This document shows, in pieces, positions 8,205 to 20,374 of a DNA stretch of 64,000 nt (position 1 is the first letter of the stretch; every line of letters starts with the position of its first letter). The stretch is taken from NCBI GenBank assembly GCA_048268885.1, contig JBLWUP010000012.1, positions 1-64,000 on the forward strand. The letters run 5' to 3'. The translations under genes and the position numbers were made by a program. This DNA is from Pelagibius sp048268885. GTDB lineage: Bacteria; Pseudomonadota; Alphaproteobacteria; Kiloniellales; Kiloniellaceae. Below the pieces are notes generated by a model. It was not told where the DNA came from and made no database searches. It was given only the letters and a program-made list of their open reading frames with translations.

Positions 8205-8549
8205 TCAACCGTCGGTATTTCCCGGCTTCTCGGAGAAGTACTTCTTGTACTTGTCGGTTTCCTCGCGGTGTTCTTCCGCATCGGCCGGCGCCTCGCCCTT
8301 GCGGGTGATGTTCGGCCACTTGTTGTCGGAATAGTCGCGGTTGAGCTCCAGCCAGGCCTCGGCCTGGGGGTCGGTGTCCGGCACGATGGCCTCGGGCGGG
8401 CACTCCGGCTCGCAGACGCCGCAGTCGATGCACTCGTCAGGGTGAATCACCAGCATGTTCTCGCCCTCGTAGAAGCAATCCACGGGGCAGACTTCGACAC
8501 AGTCCATGTACTTGCACTTAATGCAGGCTTCCGTGACGACGTAGGTCAT
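8205..8549 (-). CDS. fdxA: FdxA-type 7Fe-8S ferredoxin
   Basis: This 114 aa protein carries one 3Fe-4S and one 4Fe-4S cluster and acts in low-potential electron transfer. The N-terminal half has cysteines at 9, 12, 17, 21, 25, 40, 43, 46 and 50. That spacing equals the Azotobacter ferredoxin I pattern shifted by one. The C-terminal half is the usual FdxA extension (PDTDPQAEAW..LNRDYS..WPNITRKGEAP). I chose the ATG at 8549 (MTYVVTEACIKCKY) because family members start there; six extra codons upstream are unlikely to be translated. It is on the carD strand, and fdxA-carD adjacency is common in alphaproteobacteria. Confidence 0.95.
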   Translation of the reverse strand: MTYVVTEACIKCKYMDCVEVCPVDCFYEGENMLVIHPDECIDCGVCEPECPPEAIVPDTDPQAEAWLELNRDYSDNKWPNITRKGEAPADAEEHREETDKYKKYFSEKPGNTDG

Positions 8550-8687
8550 CGACTTCACTCTCCTCATGCGGCCGCGCGGCGGCGGTCTTCTGTCCGTTTT
8601 TCTCCGGTGCCCCGGTGGTCGGTCGACGGGGGTCAGTTGACCGGGGGCCTGGCGTGGCGCGGTCCGGGGCGGGCCGGGCGAAGCGGT

Positions 8688-9152
8688 TCAGTCCTCCTGG
8701 CCGTGCCGGGCCAGGACGCGCTTGCGTGCCAGCCCGCTGTCCCTGTCGCTGACGTGCAGCAAGCCGGCCAGGCGGCGCATCAGGCTCGCCTCCAGGTCAT
8801 GCAGCTCGCCGTCGGCGTAGGCGACTTCCCACAGCATTTCCATCATCTCGATCCGCTCGTCCGGCGAGAAGGCATTCTTGATCTCGCGGGTGAAGCCGAA
8901 GACTTCGACCGACTGCTCCACCTTTTCGCGGGCGGCCTGCAGCAAGGCATGGCTCTCGGCCGCGCTGAGGCCGAAGCGGCGCTCCACCAGTTCGGTGATC
9001 TTGGCCCGCTCCTCGGCGCCGAAGTCGGCATCCATCTCGGCGGCCTCGACCAGCAAGGCGGCGGTCGCCAGCTGCAACCTGTCGGCGTGCCCGGCGGAGG
9101 CGTCTCGCGCGTCCGGCTGGCCGCTCAGTAAGGCTTTCAATCGATCAAGCAC
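8688..9152 (-). CDS. TerB family protein
   Basis: This protein of about 154 aa belongs to the TerB superfamily, helical proteins first linked to tellurite resistance and often of unknown role. Typical features are the LVEAAEMDADFGAEERAKITEL and MLWEVAYADGELHDLEASLMRRLAGLL stretches, two copies of the acidic helix pattern seen in TerB. The frame has no good ATG. I prefer the GTG at 9152, which gives a VLDRLKALL opening, but a GTG at 9170 or 9167 is possible. It is divergent from the DUF938 gene, with about 115 bp between them. No other ter genes are nearby, so a tellurite role is unsupported. Confidence 0.75.
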   Translation of the reverse strand: MLDRLKALLSGQPDARDASAGHADRLQLATAALLVEAAEMDADFGAEERAKITELVERRFGLSAAESHALLQAAREKVEQSVEVFGFTREIKNAFSPDERIEMMEMLWEVAYADGELHDLEASLMRRLAGLLHVSDRDSGLARKRVLARHGQED

Positions 9153-9268
9153 GGCACTGGTTATCACCACCTGACAAGCCGTGCAACCCCAGGCAACTTG
9201 CGGTCTTTGGCGCTTGCCGGGACCCCGCGGCCCTGGCATAGCTGGCGGCGGATCGAAGGATCGCGACG

Positions 9269-9949
9269 ATGGCAGACAAGCCCTCTCCGGGAAGCCCCCC
9301 GGCCCCCTCCGGAACGCCCGCTCCCGCGGCGGGCGATGCCCGGCTGCATGCCCCGGCGACGCTGCGCAACCGCGAGGCCATCGCCGCCGTGCTGGCCGCC
9401 TGGCTGCCGCCAGAGGTTCAGGCCGGCGGCAGGGTGCTGGAGATTGCCAGCGGCACCGGCGAGCACGCGCTCTACTTCGCCGCCCGCTTTCCCGGCCTGA
9501 CCTGGCTGCCGAGCGACCCGGACCCGGCTCATCGGGCCAGCATCGAAGCCTATCGGGCGGCCGAGGGTCCGCCCAATCTGCGTCCACCGCTCGATCTCGA
9601 CGCAACCGCGACATCTTGGCCGCTGGACGGGCCGATAGAGGCGATGGTCTGCTGCAACATGATCCACATTGCCCCCTGGGCGGCGGCGGAGGGTCTGATC
9701 GCTGGCGCGGGGCGTGTCCTCAAACCCGGCGGCGGCCTCTACCTCTATGGGCCGTTCAGGCAGGAGGGCGTGCCCACGGCGCCGTCGAACGCGCGCTTCG
9801 ACGCCAGCCTGCGGGCCCAGAACCCGGCATGGGGGCTGCGCGACCTGGCGGCGGTGACGGCCCTGGCCGAGGCGGCGGGCCTGGCGCCGCCGCGCATCGA
9901 GGCCATGCCCGCCAACAACCTTTCGCTCTGGTTCGCGAAGCAGACATAG
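9269..9949 (+). CDS. DUF938 SAM-dependent methyltransferase-like protein
   Basis: This 226 aa protein belongs to the DUF938 family, a class I methyltransferase fold of unknown substrate. The SAM-binding motif I is VLEIASGTGEHALYF at 56-70. Later motifs include LPSDPDP, the CCNMIHIAPW segment typical of this family, and LKPGGGLYLYGPF. The first 25 residues are a proline/alanine-rich tail that may not be part of the fold. It is followed after 33 bp by the oxidoreductase gene on the same strand, so the two may be co-transcribed. The substrate is unknown. Confidence 0.85.
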   Translation: MADKPSPGSPPAPSGTPAPAAGDARLHAPATLRNREAIAAVLAAWLPPEVQAGGRVLEIASGTGEHALYFAARFPGLTWLPSDPDPAHRASIEAYRAAEGPPNLRPPLDLDATATSWPLDGPIEAMVCCNMIHIAPWAAAEGLIAGAGRVLKPGGGLYLYGPFRQEGVPTAPSNARFDASLRAQNPAWGLRDLAAVTALAEAAGLAPPRIEAMPANNLSLWFAKQT

Positions 9950-9982
9950 AAACCGACGTCGTTCAGAAGGCAGTTCCTCCCC

Positions 9983-11290
9983 GTGACCACCTTGACACAG
10001 ACCGATCCCTATCCGCGCTCCTACTACCTGGCGACCGCCCGGGAGCTGCACGCGGCACCGCCGCTGCAGGGCGAGGTGACCTGCGACGTCTGCGTGGTCG
10101 GCGGCGGCTTCACCGGCGTGGCCACCGCACTGGAGCTGGCGGAGCGGGGCTACAAGGTCGTGCTGCTGGAGGCCCAGCGCATCGGCTGGGGCGCCTCCGG
10201 GCGCAACGGCGGCCAGCTCTCCGGCGGCCAGCGGGTCGATCCCGAGGCCATGGAAAAGATGGTCGGCAAGGAACGCGCCCGTCTGCTGTGGGAACTGGGC
10301 GAGGACTCCAAGAACCTGGTGAAGCAGCGCGTCGCCCGGCATGGCATCGCCTGCGACCTGAAGCCCGGCATCATCGGCGCCGGCATCAAGCCGTCGCACG
10401 CCAAGGAGATGCAGGACCACGCGCGCTTCATGCGCGACGACTACGGCTACCCGCACATCCGCCCGCTGAGCCGAGAGGAACTGCGCGCGCTGGTGGCCAG
10501 TGACAGCTACCACGGCGGCTACCTGGATACCGACGCCGGGCACCTGCATCCCCTGAACTACGTGCTGGGTCTCGCCAGGGCGGCGCGCGAAGCGGGCGCG
10601 GTGATCCACGAGATGTCTCCGGCGCTGGAGATCACCCGGCAAGCCGGGACGGGTGGGGGCAAGCCCGGGGTGCGCACCGCCGCGGGCGCTGTCACCGCGG
10701 ACTTCCTGGTGCTGGCCTGCAACGGCCACCTCGGCGGGCTGGAGCCGCGCATCGCCTCCACCATCATGCCGATCAACAACTTCGTCATCGCCACCGCGCC
10801 GCTGGGCGAGGCGCGCGCCCGCGAGATCATCGCCAACGACGCGGCGGTGGCCGACAGCAAGTACGTGATCGACTACTACCGCTTCTCCGCCGACCACCGC
10901 CTGCTGTTCGGCGGCGGCGAGAACTACAGCATGAACTATCCCAAGGACATCGCCGGACTGGTGCGCAAGTGCATGCTGCGCGTCTTTCCGCAGCTTGAAG
11001 ACGTCGCCGTCGACTACGCCTGGGGCGGCAAGGTGGCGATCACCATGAACCGCCTGCCGGCCTTCGGGCGGCTGGACGGCAACATCCTCTATGCCCAGGG
11101 TTTCTCCGGCCAGGGCGTGGCGCTGACCACGCTGGCCGGAAAGGTGATCGCCGAGGCGGTGGCCGGCCAGGCCGAGCGTTTCGACGTCTTCGCCGAGATC
11201 CCGACGCCGCGCTTTCCCGGCGGCCCGCTGCTGCGCTGGCCCAGCCTGGTCGTCGGCATGCTCTACTACTCGCTGCTCGACAAGCTTTAG
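9983..11290 (+). CDS. FAD-dependent oxidoreductase, gamma-glutamylputrescine oxidase-like
   Basis: This 435 aa D-amino-acid-oxidase-fold (DAO) enzyme is close to PuuB/OrdL oxidases, which oxidise gamma-glutamylputrescine in putrescine breakdown. The start is a GTG (MTTLTQTDPYPRSYYLATA). The FAD dinucleotide motif VVGGGFTGVATALEL spans about 38-52, with the ribose-binding Glu63. GWGASGRNGGQLSGGQ follows, as in PuuB. The C-terminus has the FAD-closing GFSGQGVALTTLAGKVIAEA motif. No puuA, puuC or puuD lies nearby, so the substrate (a secondary amine such as gamma-glutamylputrescine, or a sarcosine-like compound) is inferred from family alone. Its stop lies inside a three-copy tandem repeat shared with the convergent TauE gene. 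Confidence 0.85.
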   Translation: MTTLTQTDPYPRSYYLATARELHAAPPLQGEVTCDVCVVGGGFTGVATALELAERGYKVVLLEAQRIGWGASGRNGGQLSGGQRVDPEAMEKMVGKERARLLWELGEDSKNLVKQRVARHGIACDLKPGIIGAGIKPSHAKEMQDHARFMRDDYGYPHIRPLSREELRALVASDSYHGGYLDTDAGHLHPLNYVLGLARAAREAGAVIHEMSPALEITRQAGTGGGKPGVRTAAGAVTADFLVLACNGHLGGLEPRIASTIMPINNFVIATAPLGEARAREIIANDAAVADSKYVIDYYRFSADHRLLFGGGENYSMNYPKDIAGLVRKCMLRVFPQLEDVAVDYAWGGKVAITMNRLPAFGRLDGNILYAQGFSGQGVALTTLAGKVIAEAVAGQAERFDVFAEIPTPRFPGGPLLRWPSLVVGMLYYSLLDKL

Positions 11291-11324
11291 AGCCCCGCTT
11301 TAGAGACCCTGCCTTAGAGACCGG
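11284..11324. repeat. Imperfect tandem repeat (three copies, 13-14 bp) at a tail-to-tail junction
   Basis: Copies at 11284-11296, 11297-11310 and 11311-11324 share a G-C-[TC]-TTAGAG core. The first contains the TAG stop of the oxidase gene. The third contains, on the other strand, the TAA stop of the TauE/SafE gene. The middle copy fills the gap between the two genes. Confidence 0.7.
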
Positions 11325-12069
11325 CGGCCCGCGCGACGATGTAGGCGCCGAGCAGCAGCAGGGCGGCGAAGAACACCTTGCGGAAGACTTGCTCCGAGAG
11401 ATTCTGGCGGATGCGCTGGCCCAGGAACATGCCGGCCAGCGCCGGCAGCACCGCCGCCGCCGAGGTGCCGCCCAGTTCGGCGTTGAGGAAACCGTTGCCG
11501 CCCAGGGCCGCTGCCAAAGCGAGCGTGGAGATCAGGAACAGCATGCCCATGGCCTGCACCAGGGCATCGCGTTCAAGGCCGAGGGCCTGCAGGTAGAGCG
11601 CGCCCGGCACGACATAGGCGCCGGTCATGCCGCTCAAGACGCCGTTGACGGCGCCGACCAGCGGGCCGACCCAGCTCTCCTGGCGCGGCGTGACGGTGAA
11701 GCGCAGCCCGGCGAGGCTGACGCTCGCGTAGACCACCAGCAGCAGGCCGAGCAGCGCCGAGAGCCAGGCGAGGTTCAGGCGCGTCAGCGCCAGGGCGCCG
11801 ATCCACACGGTCAGTGCGGCCAGGGCGAGGAAGGGCCAGAGGCGGCGCAGCAGCGCGCGGCCGTTGCCGCCCGACGCCGCCTGCCAGACGTTGGTGACGA
11901 AGGCCGGCACCAGCATCAGCGCCATGGCCTGGGGCAGGCCGAAGGCGACGGTCAGCAGCGCCAGGCTCACCACCGGCAGGCCGAAACCGACGACCCCCTT
12001 CACCGTGCCGCCGAGCAGGAAGACGCCGGCCAGGGCGGCGAGGTCGAGGGTGTCGAACATGTAATCCAT
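11314..12069 (-). CDS. TauE/SafE family sulfite/organosulfonate exporter-like permease
   Basis: This 251 aa integral membrane protein has about eight hydrophobic helices. Its N-terminal GGTVKGVVGFGLPVVSL and its second-half GAVNGVLSGMTGAYVVPGALYLQALGL form the paired repeats of the TauE/SafE family. Family members move sulfite, sulfonates, sulfoacetate or related anions across the inner membrane; the substrate here cannot be read from sequence. An ATG three codons downstream (12060) is an equally good start. The gene converges on the PuuB-like gene and diverges from the zinc-ribbon gene, so it is probably monocistronic. Confidence 0.9.
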   Translation of the reverse strand: MDYMFDTLDLAALAGVFLLGGTVKGVVGFGLPVVSLALLTVAFGLPQAMALMLVPAFVTNVWQAASGGNGRALLRRLWPFLALAALTVWIGALALTRLNLAWLSALLGLLLVVYASVSLAGLRFTVTPRQESWVGPLVGAVNGVLSGMTGAYVVPGALYLQALGLERDALVQAMGMLFLISTLALAAALGGNGFLNAELGGTSAAAVLPALAGMFLGQRIRQNLSEQVFRKVFFAALLLLGAYIVARAAGL

Positions 12070-12160
12070 CCTAGGGCTGCGTCGCCCTTCTGGATAGGCC
12101 GTGCAATGCTATGCCAGGATGGGATTCGTGTTGGCTACACTCATTCCGACGGTCACACCG

Positions 12161-12646
12161 ATGCCCACCTATTCCCTCGACTGGACTTGCGGGTCCTGCA
12201 AAACACAGAACACAAGGCCCTTGACCAAGATCGAGGCCGCCTTCTTCGAATCACTGAAGATTGGCCGGACGCTGCGTTGCAGGAAATGTGGTGGTGGGAC
12301 TGTCAGTTCCTGGTCCTGTCCGACCCCGGATCCCGCGGACCCGGAGGTCATGGAGGCGTGGCTGGGAAACAAGAAGCTCTTTTTTCTGGAACAGGACGAA
12401 GAGCTGTTCTTGGAGGGGGTCGATGCCCGCAGGCTGATCCAACTGCTGGGCGCTCCCAAGACGCCGAGCTGGCGCGGCGGCACGTTGTTCTTGGCCTTGA
12501 TCTATAAGGCCTATGGCGGGAAATACGTGGATGAGGCGGAAGAAAGAGCGGCGACGGACTATCTGAAACTGCACCTCGACGACTGGAAGGATGCCAAAGG
12601 AATTCCTTTCCAGATCCGCAAGGCCGTTCTGCAGGCCGTAGGGTAA
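12161..12646 (+). CDS. Hypothetical protein with N-terminal zinc ribbon
   Basis: I do not recognise this 161 aa protein. With the ATG at 12161 it begins MPTYSLDWTCGSCK. The cysteine pairs C10-x2-C13 and C40-x2-C43 (plus Cys53) form a likely zinc ribbon. The C-terminal two thirds are helical and charged (ELFLEGVDARRLIQLLG, DYLKLHLDDWKDAKGIPFQIRKA). In-frame ATGs at 12101 and 12119 would add an unlikely leader. Its base composition is lower in GC than its neighbours, which could mean later acquisition. It stands alone between the divergent TauE gene and the convergent S4 gene. It may bind nucleic acid, but that is inferred from the ribbon only. Confidence 0.6.
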   Translation: MPTYSLDWTCGSCKTQNTRPLTKIEAAFFESLKIGRTLRCRKCGGGTVSSWSCPTPDPADPEVMEAWLGNKKLFFLEQDEELFLEGVDARRLIQLLGAPKTPSWRGGTLFLALIYKAYGGKYVDEAEERAATDYLKLHLDDWKDAKGIPFQIRKAVLQAVG

Positions 12647-12684
12647 GACGGATCGCCGGTCAGTCCTCTTCCCGCAAACGATCC

Positions 12685-13088
12685 TTATTCGGTATCGCGC
12701 AAGCGCTCCAGGGCGCGGCGATCGCGTTTGGTGGGGCGGCCGCTGCCGGGTTCGCGCTGGGCAGTCGCTGTCGCGCTGGGCGTGCCCTTGGGCAGGCGGC
12801 TTTCGGCCTCCGGCGGCTTCAGGTCTTCGTAGAGCGCCTGAGCCTCGCTCGCCGGGCCGCGGCGCGTGCTCAGCGCGACAATCTTGATGACGCGGATGTG
12901 GCGGGCCTGCGGAAAGGTCAGCACGTCGCCCACCTTCACCTTGGTGTGCGCCTTCACCACGCCCTGGCCGGAAAGGCGCAGTTTGCCCGCCTGGCAGATC
13001 TGGGTGGCGAGGCTGCGGCTCTTGAAGAAGCGCGCGAACCACAGCCATTTGTCGGCGCGCAAACTGTCCTGGCTGGAAGCCGCTTCCG

Positions 13089-13092
<4 letters not shown>
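12685..13092 (-). CDS. S4-domain RNA-binding protein (Hsp15-like)
   Basis: This 135 aa protein resembles Hsp15 (HslR), which binds free 50S subunits carrying stalled peptidyl-tRNA. The S4 fold occupies about 11-70: LRADKWLWFARFFKSRSLA, then QICQAGKLRLSGQGVVKAHT and VKVGDVLTF. The C-terminal third is basic and low in complexity, ending RRALERLRDTE. Its ATG overlaps the helicase stop by four bases (ATGA), so translation is coupled to the SUV3-like helicase. This pair is common in alphaproteobacteria, often followed by fdxA and carD. Confidence 0.9.
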
Positions 13093-16058
<2,966 letters not shown>

Positions 16059-16164
16059 ATCACTAAAGAGAATCGGGACTTTAGCGGCCTTTTGCAAGGC
16101 TTGCCTTGCGTTTCCGAGAGACGATTTCGTGACGCTCCAGGAGTCCAGCTAGGAGGCCGGTCCT

Positions 16165-16188
16165 CGCCCTAGGTTTCCCCGCCCTAGG
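16165..16188. repeat. 15-bp-period tandem repeat at the 3' end of the pcm-like gene
   Basis: The nine bases at 16165-16173 recur at 16180-16188, a 15-base (five-codon) period. The right copy holds the TAG stop of the methyltransferase gene on the minus strand. The left copy supplies a second, in-frame TAG five codons later. Confidence 0.6.
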
Positions 16189-16912
16189 CGTTGTCTTCGG
16201 GGGGGCTGACCGCCGTAGGGGTTATGAGCGGCACGAAGGCGACCGGCAGGATGACCTGCTTTTCCAGGGTGCCGTCCTCGGCCTTCTCGATGCGCAGCAG
16301 GTCCTGGGTGGAGGTGAAGCGGATGGCGCCGTCGGGCGGGCCCAGGGGGATGATCATGCGCCCGCCGCGCTTCAACTGGTCGATCAGGGCCGGCGGGATG
16401 GCCGTCGCCGCGGCGGTCACCAGGATGGCGTCGAAGGGCGCGGCCTCCGGCCAGCCCTTGGCGCCGTCGCCCCGGCGGCAGTGCACCTTGTCGTAGCCCA
16501 GCTCTTTCAGGCGCGTCGCGGCCTGCTCGGCCAGCTCCGGCACCGTCTCGATCGACCAGACCTCGCAGCCCAGCTCGGCCAGCACGGCGGCCTGGTAGCC
16601 GGAGCCGGTGCCGACCTCCAGCACCCGGCTGCCGGGTCCGATGCCCGCCTGGTCGGTCATGATGGCGACGATGTAGGGCTGGGAGATGGTCTGGCCCAGG
16701 CCGATCGGCAGGGGCTGGTTCTCGTAGGCGTTGCCCAGCTCCATCATCGGCACGAAGGCGTGGCGCGGGGTGCGGGCCATGGCCGCGTGAACCCGGGGGT
16801 CGAGCTTCTCCTTGCCCAGCCAATGGGCGGTCTCGGCCACCTCCGCGTCGATGAGGCGCAGCATCGCCTCGCGCTCCTTGGCGCGGTCCGCCTCTTTCCG
16901 GTCGTCTGTCAT
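16184..16912 (-). CDS. pcm: Protein-L-isoaspartate O-methyltransferase family protein
   Basis: This 242 aa class I methyltransferase is of the PCMT type, which methylates isoaspartyl residues so that damaged proteins can be repaired. It has MARTPRHAFVPM near residue 50, the PIGLGQTISQPYIVAIM segment typical of PCMT at about 72-88, and the SAM-binding VLEVGTGSGYQAAVLAEL motif at about 95-112. Later elements include RRGDGAKGWPEAAPFDAILVTAA and LKRGGRMIIPLG. The length fits PCMT. Its 3' end lies in a short stop-codon repeat. It is divergent from htpG across about 190 bp, so two protein-damage genes may share a control region (inference). Confidence 0.92.
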   Translation of the reverse strand: MTDDRKEADRAKEREAMLRLIDAEVAETAHWLGKEKLDPRVHAAMARTPRHAFVPMMELGNAYENQPLPIGLGQTISQPYIVAIMTDQAGIGPGSRVLEVGTGSGYQAAVLAELGCEVWSIETVPELAEQAATRLKELGYDKVHCRRGDGAKGWPEAAPFDAILVTAAATAIPPALIDQLKRGGRMIIPLGPPDGAIRFTSTQDLLRIEKAEDGTLEKQVILPVAFVPLITPTAVSPPEDNA

Positions 16913-16954
16913 GCCTTACCCCCTTTCTCGCGCCTCCCCTGGCGGCCAAGAAGA

Positions 16955-16983
16955 CTTGCAGTCAACATGGATTGCGCACATAT
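16955..16983 (+). promoter_or_regulatory. Weak candidate heat-shock promoter for htpG
   Basis: CTTG at 16955-16958 and CATAT at 16979-16983 resemble the -35 and -10 cores of alphaproteobacterial RpoH promoters. The 20-base spacing is longer than usual for RpoH. The site lies about 120 bases before the htpG start. I include it only because htpG is normally RpoH-controlled and rpoH is in this window. Confidence 0.25.
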
Positions 16984-17102
16984 GTCACGCGGTCGCGGGC
17001 CCAGCCTCCTTCCAGTCTTCCCTCCTGAGGAGGGCCGGCGGGGCGCTCGGCCGCAGGATTCCCAACCGCGTCAAGGTACAGAAAGAGACGGACGGAAAGG
17101 CT

Positions 17103-18989
<1,887 letters not shown>

Positions 18990-19007
18990 TCGGCATTCGG
19001 CGCGCTC

Positions 19008-19112
19008 ATCCTTCGAGACGGCCCTTCGGGCCTCCTCAGGACGAGGCGGGGTTTATGAAATTGACCTCATGCTGAGGAGCGAGCGGTAGCGAGCGTCTCG
19101 AAGCGCGAGGTC
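19008..19112. repeat. Two inverted copies of an intergenic palindromic repeat
   Basis: Unit one, about 19008-19048, reads CTCATCCTTCGAGACGGCCC and on to a GGACGAG end. Unit two, about 19066-19112, holds the same TGAGGAG...CGTCTCGAAG core in the opposite orientation. Each is an imperfect hairpin. Elements of this wording are dispersed between genes in many alphaproteobacterial genomes. Here they fill the gap between htpG and the DUF1223 gene and may form a bidirectional 3' barrier. Confidence 0.65.
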
Positions 19113-19120
19113 AATCGCCT

Positions 19121-19933
19121 TCAGCCGTTCACCGCGTCCAGGTCCAGCACTCCCGCGCCCAGGATCGGGCCGCCCCGGCCCTGCTGCACGATGACGGCGC
19201 AGCCGCCCCGGCCCTCGGCGCGGGCCGCGGCCAGGTCCAGGGAAAAGGCCTTCTTTTCGCCGGTCCAGGTGCCCAGCGCGATCAGCTCGCGCACCACGTT
19301 GCTGTTGGTCAGCGCCCGCCCGCGGTTCTCGCCGCGCGCCACCTGGGTTTTCTGGTCGTCATCGAAGGTGACCAGCCACACGGTCGCGCCGCCCGACGGC
19401 GCCTCGCCGGCGGAGAGCAGCACCCGGCCGCCGTCTTCCTCGTCCAGCGTCACGGTCAGCGGCGTCGCGTCCCTGGCGGACTCCTCGATGGCCCGGGTCA
19501 CGGCGCGGCGCTTGCTGCCGACCACGTCGTGGCGGCCGTCGACAACGATCTGTGGCGTGTAGACGTAGCGCAGGCCCAGCGCGGCGGCGTAGTCACGCTG
19601 GCGCTCGGTGTACTGGGCGGCGGCGAAGGGGTCCTTCCAGCCGATGTAGTCCCAGTAGTCCACGTGGAACGACAGCGCCAGCACGCCCGGCTGGTCGGCC
19701 AGTTCGCCCAGCAGTTCGTCGGCTGGCGGGCAGGAGCTGCAGCCCTGGGAGGTGAAGAGTTCGACCACCACGGGGCGGCTTGCGCCGGTATCGGCGGCCA
19801 GTTGCAGCGGCGCGGCGGCGGTGCCGGCGGCGTGGCTCTCCAGGCTCGGCTCGGCCAGCCAAAGAACGAGGCCGCCGGTGACGGCGAGAGCGGCGGCGCC
19901 CAAGGCGCCAAGTGTGGAAGATCTACGGCCCAT
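19121..19933 (-). CDS. DUF1223 family thioredoxin-fold protein
   Basis: This 270 aa exported or membrane-anchored protein belongs to DUF1223. A hydrophobic signal or anchor lies at about 7-27. The core begins RPVVVELFTSQGCSSCPPADELLGEL, with a thioredoxin-like C65-x2-C68 pair. It continues through LSFHVDYWDYIGWKDPFA, TPQIVVDGRHDVVGS and an IVQQGRGGPILGAGVLDL end. Members are probably periplasmic redox or copper-related proteins, but no function is established. It faces htpG across the inverted repeat and appears to stand alone. Confidence 0.88.
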   Translation of the reverse strand: MGRRSSTLGALGAAALAVTGGLVLWLAEPSLESHAAGTAAAPLQLAADTGASRPVVVELFTSQGCSSCPPADELLGELADQPGVLALSFHVDYWDYIGWKDPFAAAQYTERQRDYAAALGLRYVYTPQIVVDGRHDVVGSKRRAVTRAIEESARDATPLTVTLDEEDGGRVLLSAGEAPSGGATVWLVTFDDDQKTQVARGENRGRALTNSNVVRELIALGTWTGEKKAFSLDLAAARAEGRGGCAVIVQQGRGGPILGAGVLDLDAVNG

Positions 19934-20040
19934 GGCTGAGGAAGGTACGGAGTTCCACGCTCACGTGCCAGTCACGTTCGGGTGACGGTCTGGTGAAGGG
20001 CCGGGCCGGGTTCCGGGTGTCTTTTCCTAGTCAACCTGCT

Positions 20041-20075
20041 GCTCACCGGTCCTGCTCACCGTTCCTGCTCAGCGG
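20041..20075. repeat. 13-bp tandem repeat overlapping a stop codon
   Basis: GCTCACCGGTCCT at 20041-20053 and GCTCACCGTTCCT at 20054-20066 are followed by a partial third copy (GCTCAGCGG) that contains the TGA stop of the small membrane protein on the minus strand. Each copy presents a TGA on that strand. Confidence 0.7.
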
Positions 20076-20275
20076 CGCTTCCACCCGATGAAGGCGATGG
20101 CGGCGCCGAGCGCGCAGGGCAGCCAGAAAAACCACAGAGCCTCCATGTTCAGCCATTGGATGGAGGGTTTGGCGTTGCTGGTGTTCCAGCTTGCCGCGAG
20201 TTCGTTCAGGTAGACCCAGAAAAGCAACGCGCCGGCGGAAATCGCCGCGCCCAGGAGCATCAGAAAAACGCGCAT
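20069..20275 (-). CDS. Small two-helix membrane protein
   Basis: The predicted 68 aa product has two strong transmembrane segments. The first is at about 3-24 (FLMLLGAAISAGALLFWVYL) and the second at about 46-64 (ALWFFWLPCALGAAIAFIG), with a basic GWKRR end. I do not recognise a family. Codon-position bias toward G/C and clean membrane topology support a real gene, but its small size leaves doubt. Its 3' end lies in a tandem repeat. It sits between the DUF1223 gene and the transglutaminase gene on the same strand. Confidence 0.55.
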   Translation of the reverse strand: MRVFLMLLGAAISAGALLFWVYLNELAASWNTSNAKPSIQWLNMEALWFFWLPCALGAAIAFIGWKRR

Positions 20276-20374
20276 CTCTCGACTATCCGCCTCTACCAGC
20301 TGTGAAGGCCCGGGGCCTGACTAAGGGCGATGGGTGGCGTGAGCTCCCCGGCGCGCGGCAACAAGCTGCCGGCT

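Noticed and set aside
8688..9152. Tellurite resistance function for the TerB family protein
   Set aside because: No other ter genes are nearby, and lone TerB-domain proteins are common with no tellurite link.
18990..19120. Small RNA gene between htpG and the DUF1223 gene
   Set aside because: The structure is explained by two inverted copies of a dispersed palindromic repeat; no separate promoter and terminator are seen.
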